A stretch of 64,000 bases of DNA from Ruminococcus sp. (GTDB lineage: Bacteria > Bacillota > Clostridia > Oscillospirales > Ruminococcaceae): NCBI GenBank assembly GCA_016290875.1, contig JAEEVL010000015.1, positions 1-64,000 of the forward strand, in the 5' to 3' direction. Each line of letters begins with the position of its first letter. Within the stretch, counting starts at the first letter, position 1. The notes below the pieces were generated by a model that saw nothing but the letters and a program-made list of their open reading frames with translations, made no database searches and was not told the origin of the DNA. A program made the position numbers and the translations under genes. Below are positions 1 to 7,584 of the stretch, one piece after another.

Positions 1-1248
1 TGGAGTCACTGGACAGTATTTGGCATATAAAGCTCTCACCGCGGATGGAGCAGTCTGAAATATTTTCTTACCCTCGGCGGAGCATTTCTGCTCCTCATTA
101 TCATAGGTTCGCTGTTCATTGAACGCTTCTTTTGCAGATATCTCTGTCCGCTCGGAGCGCTGTTCTCACTGGTAGCACGTTTCAGGATATACAGTTTGAA
201 CCGTAAGCCTGATAAGTGTGGAAACTGCAAACTCTGCACTGCAAAGTGCTCAATGAGCATACCTCTTTACAAGTACGATGAGATCCGCTCGGGTGAATGT
301 ATAAACTGTATGAAGTGTACTTCAGTATGTCCCAATGAGAATATATCGGCTGAAACACTTCCTGCTATATCCGGAACTGTTGCCGCAACAGCTGTGGCTG
401 GTCTTTACTACGCAGGAATCCTCACTGCTGTTTCCGATTCTGCCGAAGAAAGCAAAGTACAGGTTCAGAATACTACTGAAGCTGAAACTAACGGCATATA
501 TACAGACGGAACATATAAAGGCAGCGGAAACGGGTTCAGAGGCAAAACAGAAGTCACGGTAACTGTGGAAAACGGCGTTATTACTGATATTACAGTTGAT
601 TCATACAAGGACGATAAGGAATTCTTCCAAAAAGCAAAAAGCAGCGTGATATCTGGGATCATCAAGTCTCAGAGTACAGACGTTGATGCAGTGAGCGGAG
701 CAACTTTCAGCAGCAACGGCATAATCAATGCAGTAAAGAACGCTCTCGGAGAAGAAATTGCCGAAGTAACCGAACCAACAGCAGAGCAGACGAAAAAGCA
801 CATAAAACACACTGAATCTGCAACAGAAACTGCCGAATCCGTGACCGAAGAAGTTACTGGACCGGGAACTGAAGCTCCCGAAGTAACTATAACTTCTGAT
901 GAAAACAGCATAGCTTCAGAAATATCAGAACAATTCGCAGACGGAGTTTACACAGGCACTGGAAACGGTTTCAGAGGAGCTACAAATGTGACTGTTACCG
1001 TTGAAAACGGTGAGATAACCGATATTACTGTTAATTCATACAGTGATGACGAGCAGTTTTTCAGCCGCGCTGAGAACGGAGTGATTTCCTCAATCATCAA
1101 GTCTCAGAGCACAAATGTTGACGCGGTGAGCGGCGCAACATTCAGCAGCAATGGTATAAAGGAAGCAGTTGCTGATGCTCTCGGTATTGAGTTCACAAAT
1201 CCCAACAGCACTCAGCAGAGAGGTCACGGCGGCAGACATTCCCACTAA
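1..1248 (+). CDS. 4Fe-4S membrane protein with two FMN-binding domains (5' end outside window; in-frame stop)
   Basis: This is the 3' part of a NapH/NosR-like membrane electron-transfer protein. The frame begins with a transmembrane stretch ending in FFCRYLCPLGAL, the usual CxxxCP motif. Two ferredoxin-type cysteine clusters follow (CGNCKLCTAKC and CINCMKC..CP). After one more hydrophobic stretch come two FMN_bind repeats at about 499-760 and 934-1190. Each ends in the SGATFSS motif, whose threonine carries covalent FMN in RnfG/NqrC-type proteins. A Thr/Glu-rich linker joins the repeats. The last residues are His-rich. Oddity: reading back in frame, a TAA occurs at 28-30, yet the codons before it (WSHWTVFGI) still resemble the family, so the gene may carry a nonsense mutation. 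If the stop is real, the downstream part would need a TTG start near 196 and would lose its membrane anchor. The family is clear; the electron donor and acceptor are not. Confidence 0.75.
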
Positions 1249-1251
1249 CAT

Positions 1252-1280
1252 AAAGGCGCTCTTTACAAAAGGGCGCTTTT
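1252..1280 (+). terminator. Rho-independent terminator of the FMN-binding gene
   Basis: AAAGGCGCTC pairs with GGGCGCTTTT (10 bp, two G-T pairs) around a 9-nt loop, ending in TTTT. It overlaps the -35 box of the next promoter. Confidence 0.7.
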
Positions 1281-1290
1281 CATGTATAAT
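1262..1290 (+). promoter_or_regulatory. Promoter of the two-component operon
   Basis: TTTACA at 1262-1267 and TATAAT at 1285-1290 with a 17-bp spacer. The -35 box lies inside the loop of the preceding terminator hairpin. Confidence 0.75.
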
Positions 1291-1318
1291 AATTACAATA
1301 TTAATACGGAGGTGTACC

Positions 1319-1993
1319 ATGCCGAAGATACTGATAGTTGATGATGAGCCGAATATAGTAACTCTCATAAGCCGTTACGCTCAGCGTGAAGGATACAATA
1401 TCGTTACAGCTTCTGACGGAAGAGAAGCCATAGACAAGTGCCAAAGCGAGGATTTCGACGTTATAATCATGGACGTTATGATGCCAGATACGGACGGTTT
1501 CACAGCCTGCAAGAAAATAAAGGAATTCAAGGACGTTCCTGTGATAATGCTCTCCGCAAGAGGTACGGAGTTTGACAAGCTTTTCGGCTTTGAGGTGGGT
1601 GTTGACGATTATGTCACCAAGCCATTCTCGCCTATGGAACTTATGGCTCGTATCAAAGTAATACTCAGTCACAGCAAAAGTACAGAACAAAAATCCGACA
1701 ATGGAAAGCTTACTGTCGGTGGAATTGAGATTGACACGCTCGGACTGACGGTTACTGTTGACGGCGAAAAGGCTGATTTGACCGCCAAAGAGTATTCACT
1801 TCTGCTGTTACTGGTGAATAATAAGGGCATAGTCCTTTCTCGTGACAAGATACTCAATGAGGTATGGGGCTATGACAGTTTCGGCGTTGACAGAACTGTT
1901 GACTGGCAGATAAAGCTTCTTCGCAGCAAGCTTGGTGACTACCGCGACAGCATAAAAACAGTGCGAGGGGTGGGATATAAATTTGAAATGTAA
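1319..1993 (+). CDS. OmpR-family response regulator
   Basis: DNA-binding response regulator of 224 residues, the normal length for the OmpR/PhoB family. The N-terminal receiver domain (about 1-115) has the acidic pocket VDDEP, the phospho-acceptor Asp52 in IIMDVMMPD, and the switch lysine in VTKPFSPMEL. The C-terminal winged helix (about 130-224) ends in TVRGVGYKFEM. The start is the ATG at 1319, seven bases after GGAGG at 1308-1312; a longer upstream reading is unlikely because it would cover the promoter and terminator. It overlaps the downstream histidine kinase gene by 11 bp, so the two are co-transcribed and probably translationally coupled. The signal and target genes cannot be read from the sequence. 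Confidence 0.93.
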   Translation: MPKILIVDDEPNIVTLISRYAQREGYNIVTASDGREAIDKCQSEDFDVIIMDVMMPDTDGFTACKKIKEFKDVPVIMLSARGTEFDKLFGFEVGVDDYVTKPFSPMELMARIKVILSHSKSTEQKSDNGKLTVGGIEIDTLGLTVTVDGEKADLTAKEYSLLLLLVNNKGIVLSRDKILNEVWGYDSFGVDRTVDWQIKLLRSKLGDYRDSIKTVRGVGYKFEM

Positions 1994-3416
1994 AACAAAT
2001 CCATTCCGTAAAAAACTGATCAGCTACTTCATGTTTTTTACTGTTGTCATATTCACTGTTCTGTGGCTTTTGCAGACGGTTTTTCTTCAAAAATTCTATA
2101 ATGGCATGATAATCAAAAACACCGTAAAAGTCGCTGATAAGATAAGCGAAGAAAGCCGTAACAGTGATATCACGTCGTATATTGACGATGTATCCCGGAG
2201 CAATTCGATACTTGTATTCGTTACCGACACTGACGGGAATATCATTTACAGTTCAGACGAATACAAGAAAGGGCATAAAAACAGGTTAAAAAACGATCGT
2301 ACAGATCTAAGAAATGAACATCAGCAATACCGTGAACTTCCCGAAAACTATTTGGAATTCCTCAATGAATTGAATTCGTCTGCTGATGGCATAGCTGAAT
2401 TACAGACAGATGAAAGCTATGTTTATGGGCGCTTGATAGATTTCTATGGCAGTGATGGGAAAGCTGTTCTTTACATTAGAACTACTCTCAATGCCGTCGG
2501 ATCGACTGCACGAATCATACGCATACAGCTTGTATGGGTAACACTGCTGTCAATAATAATAGCTTTTGTACTTGCACTATTTATGTCCAAGAGCTTTTCA
2601 AAGCCGGTGGCACAGCTAAATGAAAAAGCGCATAAGCTGGGTGAGAAAGATGATGATGTAGATTTCAACGAAGGCTTCTGCACTGAGCTTGACGAGCTGA
2701 ATACTACTCTTTATACAACTTCCAAGAAGCTGAAAAAGAACAGGGATTTCCAGAACGAGCTGCTCGCAAACGTCTCCCATGACCTGCGTACTCCCCTGAC
2801 TATGATAAAGGGATACGCCGAAATGATAAGGGATATTTCACGTGAAGACGAAAAGCAGTGTGCGGAGGACGTTGCAGTTATCGTAGAAGAAGCAGACAGG
2901 CTCACTGCTCTTGTAAACGAGATACTTGAGTATTCCGAGCTTCAGATGTCCGACAGCGAAACCGTAATGAATGACGTTGTTCTCAGCGATACGGTAACAT
3001 CTGTTGCGGACAGCTTCGAGAAGCTGTATTCAAAGGAAGGTTATGTCTTTGAACGCAATATTGCCGATAACATCCATGTCAAGGGAAATGCCGCACGTCT
3101 GCAAAGAGCAGTATATAATCTGTTGGATAATGCTGTGCGCCATGCAGGTGAGGACAAATGGACAGGTGTTTCGCTAAGAACGGAAAAGGGTAATGTTATC
3201 ATTGAAATATCTGACCACGGCAGCGGAATTGCTCACGATGAGCTTGAACATATCTGGGACAGATACTATACCCGGCGTCAGCGCAGCGGTAAGGGCGTTT
3301 CCGGTCTGGGACTTGCTATCGTAAAGCAGGTCATCAGCCAGCATAACGGCATTTGCAGGGCTGAATCCGTGGTAGGTACGGGCAGCGTTTTCAGTATTGA
3401 ACTAAAAAGCATTTAA
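1983..3416 (+). CDS. Membrane sensor histidine kinase
   Basis: Sensor kinase of about 477 residues paired with the response regulator just upstream. Order: N-terminal membrane helix (about 12-35), extracytoplasmic sensor region, second membrane helix (about 180-200) followed by a HAMP-like linker, HisKA domain with phospho-acceptor His266 in NVSHDLRTP, and an HATPase domain with an N box (DNAVRHAG), G1 box (DHGSGI) and G2 box (GLGLAIVKQ). The gene begins at a TTG inside the end of the regulator gene (11-bp overlap). No specific sensor fold is recognised in the extracytoplasmic part, so the stimulus is unknown. A strong hairpin terminator follows at 3490. Confidence 0.92.
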   Translation: MKCKTNPFRKKLISYFMFFTVVIFTVLWLLQTVFLQKFYNGMIIKNTVKVADKISEESRNSDITSYIDDVSRSNSILVFVTDTDGNIIYSSDEYKKGHKNRLKNDRTDLRNEHQQYRELPENYLEFLNELNSSADGIAELQTDESYVYGRLIDFYGSDGKAVLYIRTTLNAVGSTARIIRIQLVWVTLLSIIIAFVLALFMSKSFSKPVAQLNEKAHKLGEKDDDVDFNEGFCTELDELNTTLYTTSKKLKKNRDFQNELLANVSHDLRTPLTMIKGYAEMIRDISREDEKQCAEDVAVIVEEADRLTALVNEILEYSELQMSDSETVMNDVVLSDTVTSVADSFEKLYSKEGYVFERNIADNIHVKGNAARLQRAVYNLLDNAVRHAGEDKWTGVSLRTEKGNVIIEISDHGSGIAHDELEHIWDRYYTRRQRSGKGVSGLGLAIVKQVISQHNGICRAESVVGTGSVFSIELKSI

Positions 3417-3489
3417 AGCAGAGAAAATATGTAAATGGTAGGTTCAGGCGATATGATATTGATTGTTGAATATTGAACTAAAAACATTT

Positions 3490-3531
3490 CCGCACCACTG
3501 AAATAGTCAACAGTGGTGCGGATTTCGCTTT
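3490..3531 (+). terminator. Terminator after the two-component operon
   Basis: CCGCACCACTG (3490-3500) pairs perfectly with CAGTGGTGCGG (3511-3521) around a 10-nt loop; a T-rich stretch follows. Confidence 0.8.
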
Positions 3532-3536
3532 ATATT

Positions 3537-4082
3537 TCATTCAATCGGCTGATCTATTAATGTAGGCTCATGCTTAGCTTCACGGATATATTTCAGCATA
3601 TCGTCACGGAGCAGACGGACTGTCGATGTATTGATACCGGGATGTCCACAGATGTACTCATCACTCATAAGGTCGTTATCTATGACGAGCTGAATGTTAT
3701 TATCGGTATCGTATATAAGCTCCAACGCTGATACAGAGCCGGGGATAGTATGCAGATACTCCTACATTTTGTCTGCTTCCGCAAAAGAGAGTCGAGCGCA
3801 GTTTAGTTGCGATGTCAGGAATTTTGTTTTGAAAGGCTTATCTCCCGACATAAGAAGCATATAGAAGCTGGTCTTCTGGCGGTTGCAGAGAAACAGGTTC
3901 TTGCATATCTTAGCACCAAGTACCTTTTCGATAGCAAGACAATCCTCCATAGTATCAGCGTGGTCATGGTCTGCTCTCTTGTACTCAATACCAAGAGAGT
4001 CAAGTTTATCGTATATGGCCATTTCAACATCTGAACGCCTCTCGGCAGGTTTGCCAGTATAAAGTGTGTTATCAATATTCAT
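3537..4082 (-). pseudogene. Prolyl-tRNA deacylase (ProXp-ala/PrdX, YbaK superfamily) broken by an amber codon
   Basis: Read on the minus strand, one continuous 182-codon frame encodes a YbaK/ProRS-editing-type hydrolase, which clears misacylated tRNA-Pro. The N-terminal half (AIYDKLDSLGIEYKRADHD, ADTMEDC, KICKNLFLCNR, MLLMSGDKPF) and the C-terminal half (SVSALELIYD, YICGHPGINTSTVRL) match the family in order. They are separated only by a single TAG at 3762-3764, exactly where a Glu or Gln codon would fit before EYLHTIPGS. Nothing is shifted or deleted, so this looks like a recent nonsense mutation. The start ATG at 4080-4082 follows TTTAGGAG. A sequencing error or suppressor tRNA could restore it. 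Confidence 0.85.
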
Positions 4083-4183
4083 TGTATCAACTCCTAAAGA
4101 AATATTTGCACAAAAGATTTAACATCTTTTCAAAAAATTATTTCCTTGCGTATAATAAAAAATAAGTATGATACCACCTTGGA

Positions 4184-4250
4184 TTCGTGTGATTTTTCGT
4201 GTGATTTTGTAGGAACTTCGTGTGACAAAATGCAGTTAAATCGTCACACG
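4184..4250. repeat. TTCGTGTGA direct repeats with one inverted copy
   Basis: TTCGTGTGA occurs at 4184-4192, 4196-4204 and 4217-4225, and the reverse-complement core TCACACG at 4244-4250. The spacing (12 and 21 bp) is compatible with a multi-site protein-binding region. A TATAAT at 4151-4156 lies just upstream. No binding protein can be named. Confidence 0.5.
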
Positions 4251-4514
4251 CGCAGTTGAAACTGCAAAAGAGATAAAAAACAAATGCCTGTATTTCGGCA
4301 TTTCAGCGAAAAACAGGCATTTGAAATATGTCTGAGCATAACAAAATTGATGACATTCGTTTTTCTGCAATTTAAAGCGGTTTTTAATATCACCGTTTTT
4401 AAAACGCCTACGCGCTATTCATTTTTTGTATATAGTATAGCATATTATATGGTTTTTGTCAAGAGAAAAACCATATTTATAAAAATGTTTTTCAGTTAAC
4501 AAATATGTATACTT

Positions 4515-4548
4515 GCTCCATGCATCTTACGATACATGGAGCTTTTTT
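4515..4548 (+). terminator. Orphan Rho-independent terminator
   Basis: GCTCCATG (4515-4522) pairs with CATGGAGC (4535-4542), followed directly by six T residues. No plus-strand gene precedes it for over 1 kb, so it may end a small untranslated RNA. Confidence 0.65.
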
Positions 4549-4590
4549 CTATACACCTCAATCATAGAAAAATTCCAAACAAAGAGAAAG

Positions 4591-4711
4591 AGCCGCTGAC
4601 AGGCCGCCCCTACACTTAGTTTTTAGTTATTACCCTGCCGACCGCTACAGGCCGCTCCTACACTTAGTTTTTAGTTATCACCATGCGGACCGCCTCAGGC
4701 CGCCCCTACAC
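4591..4711. repeat. 48-bp tandem repeat, about 2.5 copies
   Basis: Units containing CAGGCCGCCCCTACAC followed by TTAGTTTTTAGTTAT recur with CAG at 4600, 4648 and 4696, an exact 48-bp period. The copies differ by a few bases (GCCCC versus GCTCC, CCTGCC versus CATGCG), so they have drifted. The last copy is truncated. Confidence 0.75.
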
Positions 4712-4755
4712 GTTCTTCTATTAAAATAAGGAAGCAGCAGGAGTGTCAGATGGTA

Positions 4756-6063
4756 TTATGACACATCTTTCTGCTGTCCGACAGAACCGAGTGCCGAGAC
4801 AAATTCCCTGTACATATACAGTGACCCAAGGCCGATAAGAGGGATTTTTCTTTCGGCAGCATAGCTGTAAGCCGCAGCTACTCCCTCAGAGAGCACAGGA
4901 TATGCATTGGCGGATATTCCCTTCTGAGCGAAGGTCTCAGCCAGCTTACGGCAGTCAAGTGAGCGAGGGTTATCCGGAGTGACTGTGAATACGCAGTCGA
5001 TAAGTCCGCCCAGGATATCCGCATACAGGCCGTATTCCTTATCGGCCATGACTCCTATGACAAGTGCAGGCTTTGTGTCCGGGAAAAATGCGGCTATAGT
5101 TTTTGCGGCAGAGTGTATGCCGTCAGGATTATGAGAACCGTCGAAGAGTACAAGCGGGGAGCTTTTAAGCAGCTCAAAGCGTCCATGCCACTTGACCGAA
5201 GCAAGTCCCAGTCTGACAGCATCATCGGGTATAGTGACTCCTTCTTTTCTCAGTACCTCCACGGCAGTGAGAACATTTGCGGCATTATGCGGCTGATATT
5301 CGCCTATGAGAGAAAGCTCCAGCCTGCCGAAGCCTGCAAAGCTGAATGATGTACCGGACAGTCCGAAACTTATATTCGAGAGCCGTGAGAGATCAGTGAG
5401 CGTCAGCTCAGAGGACATTCCTGCGGCGGTGGTGCTTATCACTTTTACAGCCTCAGCATCACTGCTGCCGCCGAAGACAACAGGTCTTCCCTGTTTGATT
5501 ATGCCTGCTTTATGGGAGGCTATCTCTGCGGCAGTATTGCCGAGGAAGCCCATATGGTCACGCTGGATATTGGTGATAACGGAAAGCAGCGGAGAGGTGA
5601 TAACGTTAGTTGAATCAAGGTCACCGCCCATTCCGCACTCCATGAGAGCAAGACTGCATCCCTTTCTCAGAAACAGCTCAAAAGCTGCTGCGGTAAGGAC
5701 TTCAAATTCAGTGGGCTTTTCCTCAAGGCTTTCCCACACAGGAGCTATGTCAGCGAGGACGGAGCAAAGCTCCTCATAGGATATCTCCTCACCGTTTATG
5801 CGGAAGCAGTCCGTGACGGAGGTTATGGCCGGAGACGAGAAGCTGCCCACGGTATAGCCTGCACTGCAAAGCACAGAATCGAGCATAGCCCCGAAGCTGC
5901 CCTTGCCGTTGGTTCCGGATATATGTATTATACGGAGCTTTTCCTGAGGGTCTCCCATTCTTTCAAGAAGAGCCCTGATACGGGAAAGTCCCAGCACACT
6001 GCCCTGAGCAGCAGCACCTTTCAGCAGCTCTTCTGCTGTTTCAGTAACGGTCATTTGCCGCAC
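4756..6063 (-). CDS. folC: Folylpolyglutamate synthase / dihydrofolate synthase
   Basis: Cytosolic Mur-ligase-type enzyme of 435 residues, the usual FolC length. It adds glutamate to folates and, in bifunctional members, to dihydropteroate. Diagnostic motifs are the P-loop SGTNGKGS (about 48-55), the FSSPAI loop, the metal/ATP segment ECGMGGDLDSTN, the QRDHMGFLG motif, and the C-terminal domain entry LFDGSHNPDG. Its ATG lies inside the end of folT (13-bp overlap), so the folate transporter and this folate-trapping enzyme form one operon controlled by the tetrahydrofolate riboswitch upstream. Polyglutamylation keeps imported folate in the cell, which fits the pairing. Whether it makes dihydrofolate as well cannot be told from sequence. 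Confidence 0.95.
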   Translation of the reverse strand: MRQMTVTETAEELLKGAAAQGSVLGLSRIRALLERMGDPQEKLRIIHISGTNGKGSFGAMLDSVLCSAGYTVGSFSSPAITSVTDCFRINGEEISYEELCSVLADIAPVWESLEEKPTEFEVLTAAAFELFLRKGCSLALMECGMGGDLDSTNVITSPLLSVITNIQRDHMGFLGNTAAEIASHKAGIIKQGRPVVFGGSSDAEAVKVISTTAAGMSSELTLTDLSRLSNISFGLSGTSFSFAGFGRLELSLIGEYQPHNAANVLTAVEVLRKEGVTIPDDAVRLGLASVKWHGRFELLKSSPLVLFDGSHNPDGIHSAAKTIAAFFPDTKPALVIGVMADKEYGLYADILGGLIDCVFTVTPDNPRSLDCRKLAETFAQKGISANAYPVLSEGVAAAYSYAAERKIPLIGLGSLYMYREFVSALGSVGQQKDVS

Positions 6064-6617
6064 ATCCTTTCCAGCTGAGCTGAGAACGAGCGGTTCTTCA
6101 GCAGAAGCGTGATGATATATGTCTCAAAAAGGCCTATTCCCACATACAGCGGCACACGGAGCACCAGGACCTGTATCGGAGTATGGAAGTATATGAACAT
6201 ACCTATTGATTTAATGAGCATGGAGCCGATAGCATGACCGGACATTACGGAGCTGAGAGTATGGGAAAATGTATGCTTTTTCCTGAAAGCACCTGCGGCG
6301 AGTCCTGCAAAGAGTCCCACGGAAGCAGCGCCCAGGGTTATGACGGGATTGATTGAATATCCCACGATAAGACAGCCGATGATATCGGCTCCCGCACCAA
6401 CAGCTGCCCCTACAAGAGGTCCGAAAAATACTCCTGCCATGAGAATGGGAAGATTCTCGAAGCTGATACGGATGCTTGAACCTACGTTGACAGCCAGCAT
6501 CTTGCCCAGTACGATGCTCATGGCGATGAAAAGGGCGGATATGACCATGACACGGATATTTCCGAAAAGCTTTACATTGGTCATAACGGCTGAATTCTTT
6601 TTGTTGTTTGCAGTCAT
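6051..6617 (-). CDS. folT: Folate ECF transporter S component
   Basis: Membrane substrate-binding subunit of an energy-coupling factor transporter for folate, about 188 residues with roughly six hydrophobic segments. The family signature is visible in SSIRISFENLPILMAGVFFG followed by PLVGAAVGAGADIIGCLIVG. The start chosen is the ATG at 6615-6617, preceded by AGGAGGT at a good distance; an ATG nine codons upstream has no ribosome binding site. The shared ECF ATPases and T component are not in this window. Expression should be controlled by the riboswitch at 6689-6787, whose expression platform can hide this ribosome binding site. The gene overlaps folC downstream. Confidence 0.93.
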   Translation of the reverse strand: MTANNKKNSAVMTNVKLFGNIRVMVISALFIAMSIVLGKMLAVNVGSSIRISFENLPILMAGVFFGPLVGAAVGAGADIIGCLIVGYSINPVITLGAASVGLFAGLAAGAFRKKHTFSHTLSSVMSGHAIGSMLIKSIGMFIYFHTPIQVLVLRVPLYVGIGLFETYIITLLLKNRSFSAQLERMCGK

Positions 6618-6621
6618 AAAA

Positions 6622-6665
6622 AATACCTCCTTTTCCTCACTCATACGACAAGAAAAGAAGGTATT
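6622..6665 (-). promoter_or_regulatory. Ribosome-binding-site sequestering hairpin of the folT riboswitch
   Basis: Plus-strand bases 6622-6635 (holding the complement of the folT AGGAGG site) pair with 6652-6665 over 14 bp with one G-T pair, around a 16-nt loop. The loop bases 6641-6650 can in turn pair (one mismatch) with 6681-6690 next to the aptamer, giving a competing fold. This predicts translational control. Confidence 0.7.
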
Positions 6666-6688
6666 GATTCTTTTTCACTATGTCCTAT

Positions 6689-6787
6689 GAAGCGGGATGC
6701 AGAATATGAACCGCAAGTCCGAGGACTTTTCGTTCAACCGGCAACTCCCCGTCCGGCCAACACTTGACGAACATATTCTTACTCTTC
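6689..6787 (-). promoter_or_regulatory. Tetrahydrofolate (THF) riboswitch aptamer
   Basis: On the minus strand the RNA runs GAAG AGTA AGAATATG ... CATATTCT GCATCCCG CTTC. The outer P1 (GAAG/CTTC) and next helix (AGAATATG/CATATTCT, perfect 8 bp) enclose GTCAAGTG, a hairpin, and AACGAAAAG, matching the conserved bulges of the known THF (folT) riboswitch family, including the GCATCC segment. It lies directly upstream of folT, the most common gene under this riboswitch. Recognised by eye; a covariance-model search would confirm it. Confidence 0.85.
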
Positions 6788-6821
6788 AGTGAAATAGTCG
6801 GTACATCGTACCGCCAAGGGT

Positions 6822-6850
6822 ATTATACAACAAAGGTCCGCAGATGTCAA
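6822..6850 (-). promoter_or_regulatory. Promoter of the folT-folC operon
   Basis: On the minus strand TTGACA (6845-6850) and TATAAT (6822-6827) are separated by exactly 17 bp. Transcription would begin near 6815, about 30 nt before the riboswitch aptamer. Confidence 0.85.
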
Positions 6851-6869
6851 TAGTTTCTGAAAAAAATTT

Positions 6870-7091
6870 TTATGGCTGAGGCTCGCTGTCACGGATGTAT
6901 TCCAGGATATCACCGGGCTGACAGTCAAGAACACTGCATATTGCATCGAGAGTAGAGAAACGGATAGCGCTTACCTTGCCTGTTTTAAGCTTTGAAAGAT
7001 TGACGTTGCTCACTCCCACCCGTTCACTCAGTTCATTAAGGCTCATTTTTCTGTCTGCCATTACACGGTCAAGTCTAAGGATTATCGACAT
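6870..7091 (-). CDS. Small Xre-family helix-turn-helix regulator
   Basis: A 73-residue Cro/C1-type DNA-binding protein, little more than one HTH domain: MSLNELSERVGVSNVNLSKLKTGK forms the two helices, followed by the conserved STLDAICSVLDCQPGDILEY segment typical of YozG-like regulators. It is the last gene of a three-gene operon with two membrane proteins resembling DUF2975, ending 9 bp after the middle gene. Small Xre regulators next to such membrane proteins are a common Firmicutes pairing; the regulator probably controls its own operon. Direct and inverted ATCGTTTATCG sequences near the operon promoter (8334-8350 and 8405-8438) are candidate operators. Confidence 0.88.
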   Translation of the reverse strand: MSIILRLDRVMADRKMSLNELSERVGVSNVNLSKLKTGKVSAIRFSTLDAICSVLDCQPGDILEYIRDSEPQP

Positions 7092-7100
7092 GATATCACC

Positions 7101-7571
7101 TCACACAGTCTCGTCTGATTCCTGCTGGAGCATGACGCCGTAATTGAAGGCCTCAGCAGCACAGTAAACTATGACGGATGGGACAAGCATTGATATCTCG
7201 ATGAATGAATCGTTTATGGTCTCATACTTTCCGCTGAATAATGAAAGCAGGATATTGGGAAGGAAGGAACCTATGAAGAGAAGGAAGGCGATATTTTTCA
7301 GACACTTGACTGAGGTATCTGAGAAGGGAGTACCTGTGCGGGATATCCTGACGAATAAATATGCAGCAATAAATGCACAGGCTGCAAAGATAAGTCCTGT
7401 TCCGAGAAGGCTTGCCATATCTTCTTTTTTCTCTGTGAATGTGGAGTGATACAGGGAATCTCCCAATCCCATAGCGCAGGCTCCCAGACAGAGAAGTCCG
7501 AGAACAGCCATTAATACTGACATGGCGGTGCTGTTTTCTTTTATCTTTGAAATAGCGGTAACTTTTTTCAT
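7101..7571 (-). CDS. DUF2975-like membrane protein
   Basis: Membrane protein of 156 residues with four predicted hydrophobic segments (about 18-38, 54-75, 90-112, 125-145). It resembles DUF2975 proteins, which usually travel with a small Xre regulator as here. The C-terminus AFNYGVMLQQESDETV is nearly the same as that of the gene 13 bp upstream (FKYGAKLQQESDETL), so the two are diverged paralogues. The start ATG is preceded by GGAGAG. No biochemical function is known for the family. Confidence 0.75.
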   Translation of the reverse strand: MKKVTAISKIKENSTAMSVLMAVLGLLCLGACAMGLGDSLYHSTFTEKKEDMASLLGTGLIFAACAFIAAYLFVRISRTGTPFSDTSVKCLKNIAFLLFIGSFLPNILLSLFSGKYETINDSFIEISMLVPSVIVYCAAEAFNYGVMLQQESDETV

Positions 7572-7584
7572 ATCTGATCTCTCC

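Larger units (their letters stand above)
4083..4755. other. Gene-free region with several repeat structures
   Basis: No credible gene was found; the open frame at 4284-4499 has no ribosome binding site and unlikely composition. The region holds, in order: a cluster of TTCGTGTGA repeats (4184-4250), an inverted repeat AAATGCCTG/CAGGCATTT (4282-4323), a perfect 11-bp inverted repeat ATATGGTTTTT/AAAAACCATAT (4447-4476), a strong plus-strand terminator with no visible gene before it (4515-4548), and three copies of a 48-bp tandem repeat (4591-4711). Confidence 0.6.

Noticed and set aside
1319..1993. The first response regulator as controller of the TTAAG promoter elements
   Set aside because: It cannot be excluded, but no TTAAG repeats occur near its own operon, whereas the regulator at 25479-26153 lies directly beside one element.
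3762..3764. Stop-codon reassignment or selenocysteine/pyrrolysine recoding as explanation of in-frame stops
   Set aside because: The two in-frame stops are different codons (TAA and TAG), no recoding element is visible, and the other genes show no such interruptions.
4284..4499. 71-codon plus-strand frame in the repeat region
   Set aside because: No ribosome binding site, overlaps two inverted repeats, and composition does not resemble the neighbouring genes.
4591..4711. CRISPR array
   Set aside because: The 48-bp units are contiguous with no unique spacers, and no cas genes are present.
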